From contig NZ_CP061538.1 in the NCBI RefSeq assembly GCF_014705945.2, forward strand, positions 1,612,001 through 1,676,000: a stretch of 64,000 bases of DNA, given 5' to 3'. The notes beneath the pieces are model-generated. The model searched no databases, was not told where the DNA came from, and saw nothing but the letters and a program-made list of their open reading frames with translations. The stretch's first letter is position 1. Each line of letters starts with the position of its first letter. This stretch comes from Rothia amarae (lineage in GTDB: Bacteria > Actinomycetota > Actinomycetes > Actinomycetales > Micrococcaceae). A program made the position numbers and the translations under genes. Positions 30,224 through 39,832 of the stretch are shown here, in pieces.

Positions 30224-32776
30224 TTAGCCGCGCAAAACTGCTCCAAAACGTTCGGCAGCAACTGCAATAGCAGCTTCACGAGATGCCGAGGCTTCTTCGG
30301 CAGTGAGCGTGCGATCGTCAGCACGGAAACGTAGCGCAAATGCTACAGATTTCTTGCCCTCTTCGATTCCCACCCCCCGATAATCGTCAAAGACCCGAAT
30401 ATCTTCCAGCAAATCTCCTGCGCCTTCAGCGAGAGCAGCTGAGATTTCTGCAGCGGGAACGGTAGCGTCAACGATTAACGCTACGTCCTGGTTAGTTGCG
30501 GGGTAACCGAAGATACCGTATGCCTCCACCCGGTCGGATTTGTCGTTGAGCATACGAGTGAAATCAACTTCGAAGGCACAGGTGCGCTCCGGCAAATCGT
30601 TATCCTTGAGTAGCTTGGGGTGAAGTTCCCCCGCGAATCCTAAGGTTTCACCCTCAGAGTTGCGCAATTCTGCCGTTCTACCTGGATGAAACGCCTGGTG
30701 CGTTCCCTGAACCACACTGATTTCTGCCCCTGTTGCATCTGCAATCAGCTGAACTGCATCCAATGCATCGCGCCAATCGTAGGCACGAGCCGTGGTTCCC
30801 GGCATTTCAGCGTGCTCATTTCCTGCAAACAAACCGGCAACGTAGCGCGGCTGAAAGGGAATACCAGCGTTGAGATCGGCCAAGACGTCGTCACCAGGTT
30901 TGGCGCCCAGCCCTGGAATATGTGTTGAACCGGTCTGAGAACCGGGAATAAATACATGCCCCGATTCAAAGATCGCCAGGTTCTTGAAGCCACGAGAAAG
31001 GTTTCGTTTGAGTACCTCTACCAAACCGGGCATCAGAGAACGGCGCAGCCATGCCTGGGTCTCAGCAATGGGGTTTGCCAGCTTAATAGACTCAAGCTTC
31101 TGCCCCGCCTCGGGAGTCGCCCAAAGGTTATTAGCAGTCTGTGCAACGAAGGGGTATGCCTGAACTTCAGTCATACCTGCCACGGCAAGCGCATCGAGCA
31201 CCCGACGCCGCGCGACTTGCTCGTCGGTGTAACCGCGACCGGGAGGAGCAACGGGAAGGGTAGAAGGAATCTTGTCATAACCTACCAGGCGAGCGATTTC
31301 CTCGGTGAGATCTTCCTTATCGGCAATATCTGGTCGCCACGAAGGAGCTGTCACCTTGAAGTTTTCCCCGGAGGATACTACTTCGGCACCGATTTCAGTG
31401 AGAGCATCAACAATTTGAGCTTCCGAGTACTCTACGCCAACTCGCGCAGAGGTGTAACCGGTAGGCAGCTCGATGGGTTCGTTCTCCACCGTGTTATTGA
31501 AATCGGTGACACCTTCTTCCACCGTTGCCCCTGCAAGTTCAACCAAAAGGTCAACCGCTCGCTGAGCTGCTGCTGCTTGCAGCTTGAAGTCCACTCCGCG
31601 TTCAAAACGCTTTGAAGCATCGGATGAAAGCTTGTGGCGGCGAGAGGTACGAGCGATGGACACCTCATCGAAACGAGCAGCTTCAATAATGATGGTGGTG
31701 GTGTCCGACGAAGTTTCCGTGGTCGCCCCGCCCATCACGCCAGCAAGACCAATAGGGCCTGACTGATCGCAGATGAGCAAATCTTCGGTGTTCAGTTCCC
31801 GAGTCTTATCGTCGAGTGTCGTGAGCTTTTCACCGGTGCGCGCCCGGCGAACGACGATTCCGCCGTCCAGTTTGTCTGCATCGTAAAAGTGCAGGGGCTG
31901 TCCGGTCTCCAGCATCACGTAGTTTGAGATATCAACGGGAAGCGAAATGGAGCGGACACCAGCCAAGCGGAGTCGGGAGGACATCCAGGTGGGGGTCGGT
32001 GCAGCGGAATTTACTCCGGAAACCTGTCGCGCTACAAAGCGTGTGCAACCAACGTTCCCGTGGATGGGCGCCTCATCGGAGATTTCGACAGGCAATCCCG
32101 AGTTATTTGCAGCAGGTGCGCGCTCTGCCAGGTCCAATACAAAATCTTCAAACTCAGTGTGAGTGGCGTGGCAGTATTCACGGGCGATTCCTCGGATTGA
32201 AAAGGCGTAACCGCGATCCGGTGTCACGTTAACTTCAGCGGCCTGATCGTAGAGCCCCAAAAGTTCCATAGCATCCGTACCGATTTCTGGATCTAACCCG
32301 ATATCTGAAAGTACGAGGATACCGTTGTGGTCATCGCCGATGCCCAGTTCGCGTACCGAAGCAATCATGCCGGCGGACTTATGCCCGTAGGTCTTACGAG
32401 CGGTAATCGCGAATCCGCCGGGCAGAACAGCGCCAGGAAGAGTAACAACGACCTTGTCCCCTACCTTGAAATTATGGGCGCCACAGATAATGCCCTGAAC
32501 GCCTGATTCTTCGATTCCTTTTCCAGTGAGAGTCTGAGGCTGCCCTTCAGGAACAACCCGAACCTGGCACCAGTTCACTGTCTTACCGTTGGAGTGAGTT
32601 TCCGGTTCCATCGAAAGAACCTGACCCACCACAATCGGGCCGGAAAGTTCATCGGTGGGGCGGTGAACAGCTTCTTCTTCAAAGCCGACGGTCACTAGAG
32701 TTTCCATGACGTCTTCGGCAGTTGCATCTGCAGGGACCGGTGCGTATTCACGCAACCAAGAAAGTGGGATACGCAT
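30224..32776 (-). CDS. pheT: Phenylalanyl-tRNA synthetase beta subunit
   Basis: 850 residues. N-terminal tRNA-binding OB domain (about 40-155, with LSMEPETHSNGKTVNWCQVR), B3/B4 editing domain, B5 domain and C-terminal ferredoxin-like anticodon-binding domain (FGYPATNQDVALIVDATVPA). It works as an alpha2-beta2 tetramer with PheS to charge tRNA-Phe. The start ATG is two bases after the pheS stop, indicating coupled translation. Length and domains are normal. Confidence 0.96.
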   Translation of the reverse strand: MRIPLSWLREYAPVPADATAEDVMETLVTVGFEEEAVHRPTDELSGPIVVGQVLSMEPETHSNGKTVNWCQVRVVPEGQPQTLTGKGIEESGVQGIICGAHNFKVGDKVVVTLPGAVLPGGFAITARKTYGHKSAGMIASVRELGIGDDHNGILVLSDIGLDPEIGTDAMELLGLYDQAAEVNVTPDRGYAFSIRGIAREYCHATHTEFEDFVLDLAERAPAANNSGLPVEISDEAPIHGNVGCTRFVARQVSGVNSAAPTPTWMSSRLRLAGVRSISLPVDISNYVMLETGQPLHFYDADKLDGGIVVRRARTGEKLTTLDDKTRELNTEDLLICDQSGPIGLAGVMGGATTETSSDTTTIIIEAARFDEVSIARTSRRHKLSSDASKRFERGVDFKLQAAAAQRAVDLLVELAGATVEEGVTDFNNTVENEPIELPTGYTSARVGVEYSEAQIVDALTEIGAEVVSSGENFKVTAPSWRPDIADKEDLTEEIARLVGYDKIPSTLPVAPPGRGYTDEQVARRRVLDALAVAGMTEVQAYPFVAQTANNLWATPEAGQKLESIKLANPIAETQAWLRRSLMPGLVEVLKRNLSRGFKNLAIFESGHVFIPGSQTGSTHIPGLGAKPGDDVLADLNAGIPFQPRYVAGLFAGNEHAEMPGTTARAYDWRDALDAVQLIADATGAEISVVQGTHQAFHPGRTAELRNSEGETLGFAGELHPKLLKDNDLPERTCAFEVDFTRMLNDKSDRVEAYGIFGYPATNQDVALIVDATVPAAEISAALAEGAGDLLEDIRVFDDYRGVGIEEGKKSVAFALRFRADDRTLTAEEASASREAAIAVAAERFGAVLRG

Positions 32777-32778
32777 TA

Positions 32779-33903
32779 TTAAATCTCCATTCCGAACTGC
32801 TGGCTGAAGCGAATGTCGCCTTCGATGATGTCGTGCATGTCGGGAACATCGTTACGGAACATCAGAGTTCTCTCGATACCCATGCCAAATGCGAAGCCTG
32901 AATAGACTTCAGGATCAATACCCGCGGCGCGCAATACATTGGGGTGCACCATGCCGCAGCCGCCCCATTCAATCCACTGGGGTCCGCCCTTAGCGCCGGG
33001 ATGCCAGAGGTCCAGCTCAGCAGATGGTTCGGTAAAAGGGAAGTAGTTAGGACGCAGGCGAATTTTCGCTTCGGGGCCAAACATTTCTTTCACCATGTGG
33101 TTCAACGTGCCTTTGAGATGGGCCATAGTCAGTCCCTTGTCAACAGCCAGACCTTCAATCTGGTGGAAGACCGGGGTGTGGGTAGCGTCTAGTTCATCGG
33201 TGCGGTACACGCGACCGGGGCAGACGACGTAGACGGGCAACTCGCGGGTCAACAACGAGCGCATCTGAACCGGAGACGTATGAGTACGAAGGAGCAGGTG
33301 TGCTTCTGCAGGTTCGATGAAGAAAGTATCTTGTAGTTCGCGCGCGGGGTGATCCGGCTTGAAGTTCAAGGAATCGAAGTTGAACCATTCGGATTCGATT
33401 TCTGGGCCGTCTGCAACTTCCCAGCCCATCGCCACGAAAGTATCGGTGAGGCGTTCCTGGAGAATACCCAAGGGGTGGCGTCCGCCTAGGGGGCGGCGAG
33501 GTGATGCTGCGGTGACGTCGACCGCTTCTTCCACAAGAATGCGAGCGTCGCGTTCTTCTTCTAGTTCGTGAGTGCGAGCATCAATTGCTTTGGTGAGGCG
33601 GCCGCGGGCTTGACCCATGAGCTTGCCAACCTCAGCTTTGTGTTCTTTGCTCAATTCGCGCATCTGCTTGTTGGCAAGGGTAAATGAACCCTTATCCCCC
33701 AAGAATGCCAAACGTGTTTCTTTCAGCTCGTCGAAAGAAGCTGAATGTTCTTTGATTGCTGTGTTGGCTCGTTCAAATTCGTCGGTAAATGCCTGACGAA
33801 CGGTGTCGAGCCCGTTCTCAGAACTTTCCAGAACATCTTTGATATTCGCCAGAATCCGATATGATTCGGGCGTATTTGCGTTCTGGGGCAAAGATTCGCT
33901 CAT
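32779..33903 (-). CDS. pheS: Phenylalanyl-tRNA synthetase alpha subunit
   Basis: 374 residues. N-terminal coiled coil (about 20-115) followed by the class II catalytic core: motif 1 near [19 protein letters not shown], motif 2 [20 protein letters not shown], motif 3 [17 protein letters not shown]. The Phe pocket residue region [14 protein letters not shown] is normal. Forms an operon with pheT. The short leader before it has only a weak CTGGG/CCCAG hairpin, and I see no T-box. Confidence 0.96.
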   Translation of the reverse strand: MSESLPQNANTPESYRILANIKDVLESSENGLDTVRQAFTDEFERANTAIKEHSASFDELKETRLAFLGDKGSFTLANKQMRELSKEHKAEVGKLMGQARGRLTKAIDARTHELEEERDARILVEEAVDVTAASPRRPLGGRHPLGILQERLTDTFVAMGWEVADGPEIESEWFNFDSLNFKPDHPARELQDTFFIEPAEAHLLLRTHTSPVQMRSLLTRELPVYVVCPGRVYRTDELDATHTPVFHQIEGLAVDKGLTMAHLKGTLNHMVKEMFGPEAKIRLRPNYFPFTEPSAELDLWHPGAKGGPQWIEWGGCGMVHPNVLRAAGIDPEVYSGFAFGMGIERTLMFRNDVPDMHDIIEGDIRFSQQFGMEI

Positions 33904-33967
33904 GAATTACTCATCTCTTAACGCGGTGGCTGGGTGCTGAGCCCAGTTTCATTCGTTCCCTAGTTTA

Positions 33968-34005
33968 GTAGGTGGGCGCAAGTCTTGCGATTCGCGCCCA
34001 CCTAC
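33968..34005 (-). terminator. Hairpin, probable terminator of the 192-aa membrane protein gene
   Basis: 12-bp perfect arms GTAGGTGGGCGC (33968-33979) and 33994-34005 with a 14-base loop, 29 bases past the upstream minus-strand gene. There is no good T run, so it may be a weak terminator or stability element. Confidence 0.55.
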
Positions 34006-34033
34006 TGGTTCAAAAGATGAGCTAACTCAAACT

Positions 34034-34612
34034 TTATTTACGCAGTCCACGATGGAGCTTGGGCTGGTTAGTCTGATAGAGCCAGATGCAGTTGAAGAGT
34101 ACGACGCCCGAGCAAAGTACTGCCGCAATTACACCGAGAATGTTTCCGCTGAAAAAACCGAAGACTGCCCAAATAATCCCCATCACGATTCCGATGAGAG
34201 AAAAAGCAATGCCAATCATACGCCCGTTATTTTCGCGGCGGTTCATGAGATAGGCAACGAGCCCGTAAAGGAAGAGGGCAGTAATCACCTGGCAGACTCC
34301 GGCAGCAATGGCTGCGCCGGAGGATAGGTTACCAATTCTTGCAGCAATTTGAGCATTTTGCGTAAATCCCAAGATGATGGCACCTACGAAACAAAGAGCA
34401 GACCCCAACAAAACCCACTGAGATTTCTGGATAGCGGGGTTCGGAGTACGTGGCGAGGGGCTAAAGGCGTACCCTGCGTTGGTTGCAAACGGATTGATTG
34501 CCTGGTCTTGCTGCTTGGAGAAACCTTGGTCTTGGTAGGTGTTGTAGTCCCCGTACGTCGAACTAGTTCCATAACCGCTTTCGTGTAGTAATTCAGTTTT
34601 AGACGGTGCCAT
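34034..34612 (-). CDS. Four-helix membrane protein with disordered N-terminus (paralog 1)
   Basis: 192 residues. A polar N-terminus (1-60) rich in Tyr, Gln, Asn and Pro is followed by four membrane segments at about 65-85, 98-122, 131-155 and 160-180. Between segments 2 and 3 is a short RRENNGRMIG loop. It resembles DUF4064/Tyr-Gln-Pro-rich small membrane proteins common in actinobacteria. The next gene (34790-35332) has the same layout, including a basic KKGKKSGRITG loop, so the two look like diverged paralogs. Function unknown. Confidence 0.75.
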   Translation of the reverse strand: MAPSKTELLHESGYGTSSTYGDYNTYQDQGFSKQQDQAINPFATNAGYAFSPSPRTPNPAIQKSQWVLLGSALCFVGAIILGFTQNAQIAARIGNLSSGAAIAAGVCQVITALFLYGLVAYLMNRRENNGRMIGIAFSLIGIVMGIIWAVFGFFSGNILGVIAAVLCSGVVLFNCIWLYQTNQPKLHRGLRK

Positions 34613-34724
34613 TGTATTTTCCCAACGCTTGAAGTACGTAGTTTTGTCCTTTAAGGGTATCGACCGAAACCCATTGTTGCATCATTGATTCCAAATATTT
34701 TGAGCATATTTTTCGTGCTTAAAT

Positions 34725-34754
34725 ACTTCATCCCCGCTGGGGCGGGGATGAAGT
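34725..34754 (-). terminator. Hairpin terminator after the 180-aa membrane protein gene
   Basis: 13-bp perfect stem ACTTCATCCCCGC (34725-34737) with 34742-34754 and a TGGG loop, 35 bases past the gene. It is followed on the minus strand by ATTTAAG, a weak T tract. Confidence 0.65.
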
Positions 34755-34789
34755 GGTGAGGAGGCCCTCGTAGGTCACGCGGGGTTTGG

Positions 34790-35332
34790 TTAGACCAAGT
34801 TAGCTTTCGTATCAGAGTGGAATGCACGCATCAGCCAGAAAATATTGACGATAAAAAATGCCAGATACACGATGGTGGAAAGCAGCCCCCACGGCATCTC
34901 GATAAAGAGCAAACTAAAGATACCGAAGAAAGCACCGATAGTGCCCAAGATACAAAACACGATGCCGGTGATTCGACCAGATTTTTTACCCTTCTTGATT
35001 AGGCTGTACACCAGGGCGTAGAGCGCAAGGCCAACGACCAGACCCAAGATACCGCCAAGGAGGGGATCCGTCTGAAAAGCTCCGGAGTCGCTACTGGCGC
35101 TCAGCGTAATCCCCGACTCTTGAACAGGCGTAAAAATACCCAAAATCTGAGTGAGGGCGAAGATCGCAGCGGACCCTAGAGTAAGAGACAGTAAGGACTT
35201 CACACGAGGATGCTGTCCGGGGGGATAGATTGCACCCGTGGCGGGATAGTTATTTTCGATGGATATAGCCTGAGTATCACTCGGTGCGTGGCTATAACCG
35301 GGGTTTTGGTTCTGAGGTGGAGGAATAGACAC
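34790..35332 (-). CDS. Four-helix membrane protein with Pro/Gln-rich N-terminus (paralog 2)
   Basis: 180 residues from GTG 35332, chosen because AGGAG sits six bases upstream. N-terminus SIPPPQNQNPGYSHAPSD and on to about residue 45 is polar, followed by four membrane segments (about 45-67, 90-115, 122-142, 147-168). Same architecture and loop (KKGKKSGRITGIVF) as the 192-aa neighbour. No catalytic motif. Possibly a cell-envelope stress or septum-linked protein, but nothing in the sequence shows this. Confidence 0.72.
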   Translation of the reverse strand: MSIPPPQNQNPGYSHAPSDTQAISIENNYPATGAIYPPGQHPRVKSLLSLTLGSAAIFALTQILGIFTPVQESGITLSASSDSGAFQTDPLLGGILGLVVGLALYALVYSLIKKGKKSGRITGIVFCILGTIGAFFGIFSLLFIEMPWGLLSTIVYLAFFIVNIFWLMRAFHSDTKANLV

Positions 35333-35450
35333 AGTGAACTCCTGATATCGGCGTTGTGCTTCATTGCACAAACTGAATAAGTATGTGATTTATAAAATAC
35401 CTTAAGTACGCCGTTACCAGGAGTTTTCGCCGTTTCGTTACGCCGTCGTC

Positions 35451-36779
35451 TCAATCAATAGCGATTTTCGCCGCTTTGAATAAACCTGATGCAATGAAAT
35501 CATTCTCGTCTTTGCAACCCGGTGGGATAGCAAACAACGCATTTGAAGTATGACGTAAGTATTCGCTCAGTGCATCAGAACGCATCATCGTGCGCAATAG
35601 CGGAACAAAATGAGTGCGAGGATCCCGCACATAGGCTATGAAAAACAGCCCCGCATCAAGGTGGCCCAAACCATCGGTGCCATCCGTATAGTTGAATCCG
35701 CGACGAAGCATCTGCACTCCCCCATTCATCTGCGGGTGCATCAGTCGAACGTGAGAATCAACCGGAATAATCGGCCCCTTTTTGCCCTGCATGTCGAACT
35801 GGGGAGCATCAAATTCGCCTCCGCCAGAAAGCGGCGCGCCACTGACTTTAGTGCGGCCCACGATATCTTCCTGCTCCTGAAGAGGCGCCCTATCCCAGGT
35901 TTCAATCATCATGCGGATTCGACGCACGGCACAATATGAGCCGCTTGCCATCCACTGGGCAGGTTCCTTCTCATCCTGGGTATCCACCCACACGTGTTCT
36001 TGAAGAAGCTCCGGCTCTTCAGTTTTAAGATTGGCAGTACCATCCTTAAACCCAAACAAATTGCGCGGAGTTGCCTGCTGGGTACTGGTGGAGGACGTGC
36101 GCCCAAACCCTAGCTGACTCCACTTAACGACCGCGCGTCCTGAAGCAATACGCACCAAATTACGAATAGCGTGCACGGCAACCTGAGGATCATCGGCACA
36201 CGCTTGAATGCACAAATCACCACCGCTACGAGCCTCTTCCAACATGTCCCCACTCATATGGGGCACGTCAATGAGACCCTCGGGCATGTGGTCTTTCAGA
36301 CCGAACCGATCGTTACCTTGCTCATCAACAAATAGAGATCGACCTAGCCCAAAGGTGATACTCAGGTGCGAAGCAGAAAGGTCTAGCGCTTCACCGGTGT
36401 CATCCGGCGGCGCTTTATAGGAGGTTTCCTCCCCCACCGGTTGCCCCGACATCAACCGCGCGCTCGCCTCAGACCAGTCTTTAAAGAGCTTAACCAGCTG
36501 CTCCACTTTCTCGGTCTTGACCGTCAACCCCACAAAATGAAGGCGGTCTTGCACAGGGGTATCTATTCCAGGCTGGTGTTCGCCCCAAAACTCGTAGGAG
36601 TCGGAAACAGTTTCCTCGGATGAGTTCTGGTGGTTTCCCCAGGCATAGCCGCCCGCCACCGCGCCGGTGAGCGCAGCTGCTCCAGCCACACCCCCGAAGA
36701 CAGCTCGACGACTGACGCCTGAAGTTTTTTCGTCAGACGATGAAACAGGCTGGTGAATGGGATTCGGTTCAGTATTCAT
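35451..36779 (-). CDS. efeB: Dye-decolourising peroxidase EfeB, Tat-exported
   Basis: 442 residues. Tat signal with twin arginine SRRAVFGGVAGAAALTGAVA near residues 23-42. The DyP catalytic motif appears as FGFKDGTAN (GxxDG, distal Asp), and the proximal haem region lies around VDSHVRLMHPQMNGG. EfeB works in the periplasm/outside with EfeO and EfeU, proposed to oxidise ferrous iron or release iron from haem. Starts nine bases after efeO. Last gene of efeUOB. Confidence 0.92.
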   Translation of the reverse strand: MNTEPNPIHQPVSSSDEKTSGVSRRAVFGGVAGAAALTGAVAGGYAWGNHQNSSEETVSDSYEFWGEHQPGIDTPVQDRLHFVGLTVKTEKVEQLVKLFKDWSEASARLMSGQPVGEETSYKAPPDDTGEALDLSASHLSITFGLGRSLFVDEQGNDRFGLKDHMPEGLIDVPHMSGDMLEEARSGGDLCIQACADDPQVAVHAIRNLVRIASGRAVVKWSQLGFGRTSSTSTQQATPRNLFGFKDGTANLKTEEPELLQEHVWVDTQDEKEPAQWMASGSYCAVRRIRMMIETWDRAPLQEQEDIVGRTKVSGAPLSGGGEFDAPQFDMQGKKGPIIPVDSHVRLMHPQMNGGVQMLRRGFNYTDGTDGLGHLDAGLFFIAYVRDPRTHFVPLLRTMMRSDALSEYLRHTSNALFAIPPGCKDENDFIASGLFKAAKIAID

Positions 36780-36788
36780 GGGATTCTT

Positions 36789-37967
36789 CTAGGAGACAAC
36801 GACGCCGGTGAGCTTACTCAAAGGCTCGCTGAGGGCATCAATAGAGTCGGATAGTTCACGCACTTGGTCTTCACTAAGCTCGGTGTAAGACACGAATCCT
36901 TCGCCCTCCCGATGCTGGTCGAGGAGAGTTTGCACGTCTTTGAATTTTTCGTCGATGTTGGACGCTAATTCAGAGTCTTTTTTCTCCACGATAGGGCGAA
37001 GATCTTCGAAAGCTACCCGAGCGCCGTCAACGTTTCCTTGAAAGTCCGAAAGATCTGTATGCGACCAGATTTCTTCTTCACCGGTGACTTTAGATGCGGT
37101 AACTTCATCAAGGAGACCCTTGGCGCCGTTAGCAATCTGATCCACCGTCAAATCGACATCGCGGGTCTTCTCGTAGAGGGAATTGGTGTCGGTGACCAGT
37201 TGTTCGGCAACTCTAGCGCGTTCAGCATCGGTGAGGGCAGTGTAGGTTTTGCCATCGTTTTCAGCAGGTTTAGGCTGCCAGAGATCTTTTTCTATCTTGT
37301 GCCATCCGGTCCATTCCTGGCCTTCTTCAACGTCGGCTTCGCGGGCGTCTAGCTTGGGATCAAGATCGCCAAATGACTCAGCAACAGGTTCTATACGTTC
37401 GAAATGCAATCGCGCCTGGGGGTAGAGTACACGCGCCTTCTCGAAGTCACCAGACTGATATGCTTCGGCGAAGTCACCAGTAGCGGTCTTGAGCTGCTCT
37501 ACCTGGTCCTTGACATAGGAGGTGTACTGGGAAATGGCGGTATCGCGCAGAGCCTGCTCATCAGCAGAAACAGCGGTGGCATCGGGGTTCGATGTAACCG
37601 TTAGATCTCCCACGATGCCGTCGCCCACCATGCCCGGCTTACAGGAAGTCTTGTACTTACCTTCGGCAAGTTCCACCGTGAGATCACGGCTAATACTCGG
37701 GCCAATATTCTCTACTTCGGAGAGAATACGCAATCCATCTTCTGCCAGAACGTAGAATTCGGTTACTTCGTTACCGTCGTTCTTCACGGAGAAGGTAGTC
37801 TTTCCTGCCTTTACCTCGGTGGTAGAGAGCTTGCATTCGGAGGCGGTGGAAGTAACAGATACGGTGCCGTCTGAATCGCTGGCACCCTTATTATTCGGAG
37901 TGCACCCGGTCAGCGCCATTGCTAGCAGGGAGACAGACACACCTGAAATAAGTAGAGGTTTTTTCAC
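36789..37967 (-). CDS. efeO: EfeO iron-uptake lipoprotein
   Basis: 392 residues from GTG 37967, with AAGGAAAA upstream. The longer frame overlaps efeU and is rejected. Lipoprotein signal VKKPLLISGVSVSLLAMALTGC with lipobox LTGC. An N-terminal cupredoxin-like domain (about 40-130) precedes the imelysin/M75 peptidase-like domain (about 145-385) with the HxxE-type signature in ARLHFERIEPVAESFGDLD and the GWHKIEKDLW segment. It binds iron outside the membrane for delivery to EfeU. Confidence 0.92.
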   Translation of the reverse strand: MKKPLLISGVSVSLLAMALTGCTPNNKGASDSDGTVSVTSTASECKLSTTEVKAGKTTFSVKNDGNEVTEFYVLAEDGLRILSEVENIGPSISRDLTVELAEGKYKTSCKPGMVGDGIVGDLTVTSNPDATAVSADEQALRDTAISQYTSYVKDQVEQLKTATGDFAEAYQSGDFEKARVLYPQARLHFERIEPVAESFGDLDPKLDAREADVEEGQEWTGWHKIEKDLWQPKPAENDGKTYTALTDAERARVAEQLVTDTNSLYEKTRDVDLTVDQIANGAKGLLDEVTASKVTGEEEIWSHTDLSDFQGNVDGARVAFEDLRPIVEKKDSELASNIDEKFKDVQTLLDQHREGEGFVSYTELSEDQVRELSDSIDALSEPLSKLTGVVVS

Positions 37968-38016
37968 GGTTTTTCCTTGAAATTCAATGGGGTGATAGAG
38001 ATGTGAGAAAGAAAAA

Positions 38017-38856
38017 TTAAGAAGCGACGCTCGCAACGGCAGTCTTAGGTGAGACTTTGGGAGCACGGTAGGAGCGGACAAAGAAGGTCAGCACAATAGC
38101 TACATAAAGTACCCAGACGATGGCTTCCAGCCAGGTGGTTGCCGGAGAAAAATTGAAAATTCCCTTGAGGAGTGTGCCTGCGACCGACGTCGGCGGAATA
38201 GTATCCGATACATCGAAAGCAAGGTGGTGCAGTCCGGGCAGAATACCGGCTTCTTGAAGATCATGCACACCGTAGGCAAGAACCCCTGCTGCTACAAAAA
38301 TAAGAAACGCGCCTGTCCACTTGAAAAATTTTGAGAGGTTCAGTTTAAGGACACCGCGCATCAAAAGCCAGGCAAGAAGTACCGCGAGGAGGATACCAAG
38401 AAGGGCACCGACGAGCGCCAATGAGCCCGAACCTGCTGATTGCGATGCTGCCCAGAGAAACAGCGCCGTTTCGAGTCCTTCTCGACCTACTGAAAGAGCC
38501 GCCAGAAGAATGACTCCCCAGGTGCTAGTTTCCACCGCATCGATACGCTGTCCCAGTTGTTTGGAGAGATTGCGTGAGTTCTCTGCCATCCAGAAAATCA
38601 TCCACGTCACAAACCCCACGGCGATGATAGACAGCGCACCGCCAATTGCTTCCTGTGCTTCGAAAGTGAGACCGTTGGGTCCGAAAGTCAGGAAAGCTCC
38701 AAATCCTAGCGATATCAGAATCGCCAGCGAAACACCCATCCAAATTTTAGGTAGCAAAAATGCGCGGTTTGTTTTGCGAACGTAAGCAATCAAAATTCCT
38801 ACGATGAGGGCTGCTTCCAGTCCTTCTCGCAGACCGATGAGGAAATTTTGAAACAC
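38017..38856 (-). CDS. efeU: EfeU ferrous/ferric iron permease
   Basis: 279 residues, seven membrane segments, GTG start. Two REGLE motifs (GLREGLEAALIVGI near residue 9 and SVGREGLETALFLW near 122) supply the iron-coordinating glutamates of the OFeT/FTR1 family. First gene of the efeUOB operon and preceded by a DtxR/IdeR-like box. The family takes up iron at low pH or under aerobic conditions. All motifs are intact, unlike the broken ycdN copy of E. coli K-12. Confidence 0.93.
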   Translation of the reverse strand: MFQNFLIGLREGLEAALIVGILIAYVRKTNRAFLLPKIWMGVSLAILISLGFGAFLTFGPNGLTFEAQEAIGGALSIIAVGFVTWMIFWMAENSRNLSKQLGQRIDAVETSTWGVILLAALSVGREGLETALFLWAASQSAGSGSLALVGALLGILLAVLLAWLLMRGVLKLNLSKFFKWTGAFLIFVAAGVLAYGVHDLQEAGILPGLHHLAFDVSDTIPPTSVAGTLLKGIFNFSPATTWLEAIVWVLYVAIVLTFFVRSYRAPKVSPKTAVASVAS

Positions 38857-38888
38857 GATGAGGTGCTTTCTCTAGGATTACCTGAGCT

Positions 38889-38936
38889 TTTACTGAGGCA
38901 TACCTAATGATACGACCCTCACATCTTTATCTCCAA
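38889..38936 (-). promoter_or_regulatory. efeUOB promoter with DtxR/IdeR-like iron box
   Basis: Minus strand: TTGGAG (38936-38931), 18 bases, TATCAT (38912-38907). TTAGGTATGCCTCAGTAAA (38907-38889) overlaps the -10 end and the expected start site. It matches 13 of 19 positions of the DtxR consensus by hand. A further TTTAGGTATA occurs at 38940-38949 on +. Iron repression is inferred. Confidence 0.55.
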
Positions 38937-38965
38937 ATATTTAGGTATATTTTCATGCGCTAATT

Positions 38966-39832
38966 CTAGTAACTGGAGGTAATCTGCTGACCGCCTTGAT
39001 CGCGGCGCCATAACTGCGCTAAATTCTCGGTTGCTCGCGCTAAAAGTGCCACATCCGCACCAATGTTAATAAAGTCCGCTCCCGCGAGGAGATACTCTTG
39101 CGCCTGCTCCTGATCAAAGGCATTCACACCCACGATTTTGCCGCGCTCATTCGCTTTCTTGATGACCTCCAAAACAGCAGAAACAACTTCTTCATGATTC
39201 TGCTGCCCTAAATACCCCATCGATGCTGCTAGGTCTGAAGGACCAATGAAAAGCGCATCAACACCCTCCACCGCCAAAATCTCATCGACGTTTTTGACTC
39301 CCTCAGCAGATTCGATTTGAACCACCAAAGAGATCGATGCGCGGGCATTCGCTAGATACTGAGGCACACGGTTCCACCTGGCCGAACGGGCAAGCGCCGA
39401 CCCCACTCCTCGGACGCCGGAGCCGGGGTATTCCACCGCAGCGGCGGCTACACGCGCGTCGTCGGCAGTATCGACCATAGGTACAAGCAAGGATTGAGCA
39501 CCCAAATCTAGATACTGCTTAATGGTGACTTCATGATTGGAGGGCACGCGCACCAGAGCCAGCGTTGGGTAAGCAGCTACAGTACGGAGTTGATTCTGGA
39601 TGTTTTGCAACGACAGCGGCGCATGCTCACCATCAATCAAAAGGTAGTCAAAACCCGCGCCGGCACAAATCTCTGCGACTCCTACATCACCAGAGCAGAC
39701 AAAAAGTCCAGTGACCGGTGCGTCAGAATTTTGCTGGGCAACGGGGCTGAAGAGGTCTTTGAAGCTGGGAGGCAAACCGGGGACGGGGAGGTTTGCCTCA
39801 TCCGCCAGCATCTTTTTTACTCGAAGCGACAT
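38966..39832 (-). CDS. hpaI: 4-hydroxy-2-oxoheptane-1,7-dioate aldolase (HpaI/HpcH)
   Basis: Class II metal-dependent aldolase of 288 residues, somewhat longer at the N-terminus than E. coli HpaI (262). DYLLIDGEHAPLSL, LVRVPSN, VVQIESAEGVKNVDEI (metal-binding Glu) and FIGPSDLAASMG (metal-binding Asp) are intact. Splits the seven-carbon intermediate into pyruvate and succinic semialdehyde, the last step of the homoprotocatechuate meta pathway. Its ATG overlaps the hpaH stop by 16 bases. Last gene of the operon. Confidence 0.88.
   Translation of the reverse strand: MSLRVKKMLADEANLPVPGLPPSFKDLFSPVAQQNSDAPVTGLFVCSGDVGVAEICAGAGFDYLLIDGEHAPLSLQNIQNQLRTVAAYPTLALVRVPSNHEVTIKQYLDLGAQSLLVPMVDTADDARVAAAAVEYPGSGVRGVGSALARSARWNRVPQYLANARASISLVVQIESAEGVKNVDEILAVEGVDALFIGPSDLAASMGYLGQQNHEEVVSAVLEVIKKANERGKIVGVNAFDQEQAQEYLLAGADFINIGADVALLARATENLAQLWRRDQGGQQITSSY

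Noticed and set aside
33904-33960. T-box or peptide attenuator before pheS
   Set aside because: The leader is short, has only a 5-bp hairpin, and shows no T-box core or Phe-rich leader peptide.
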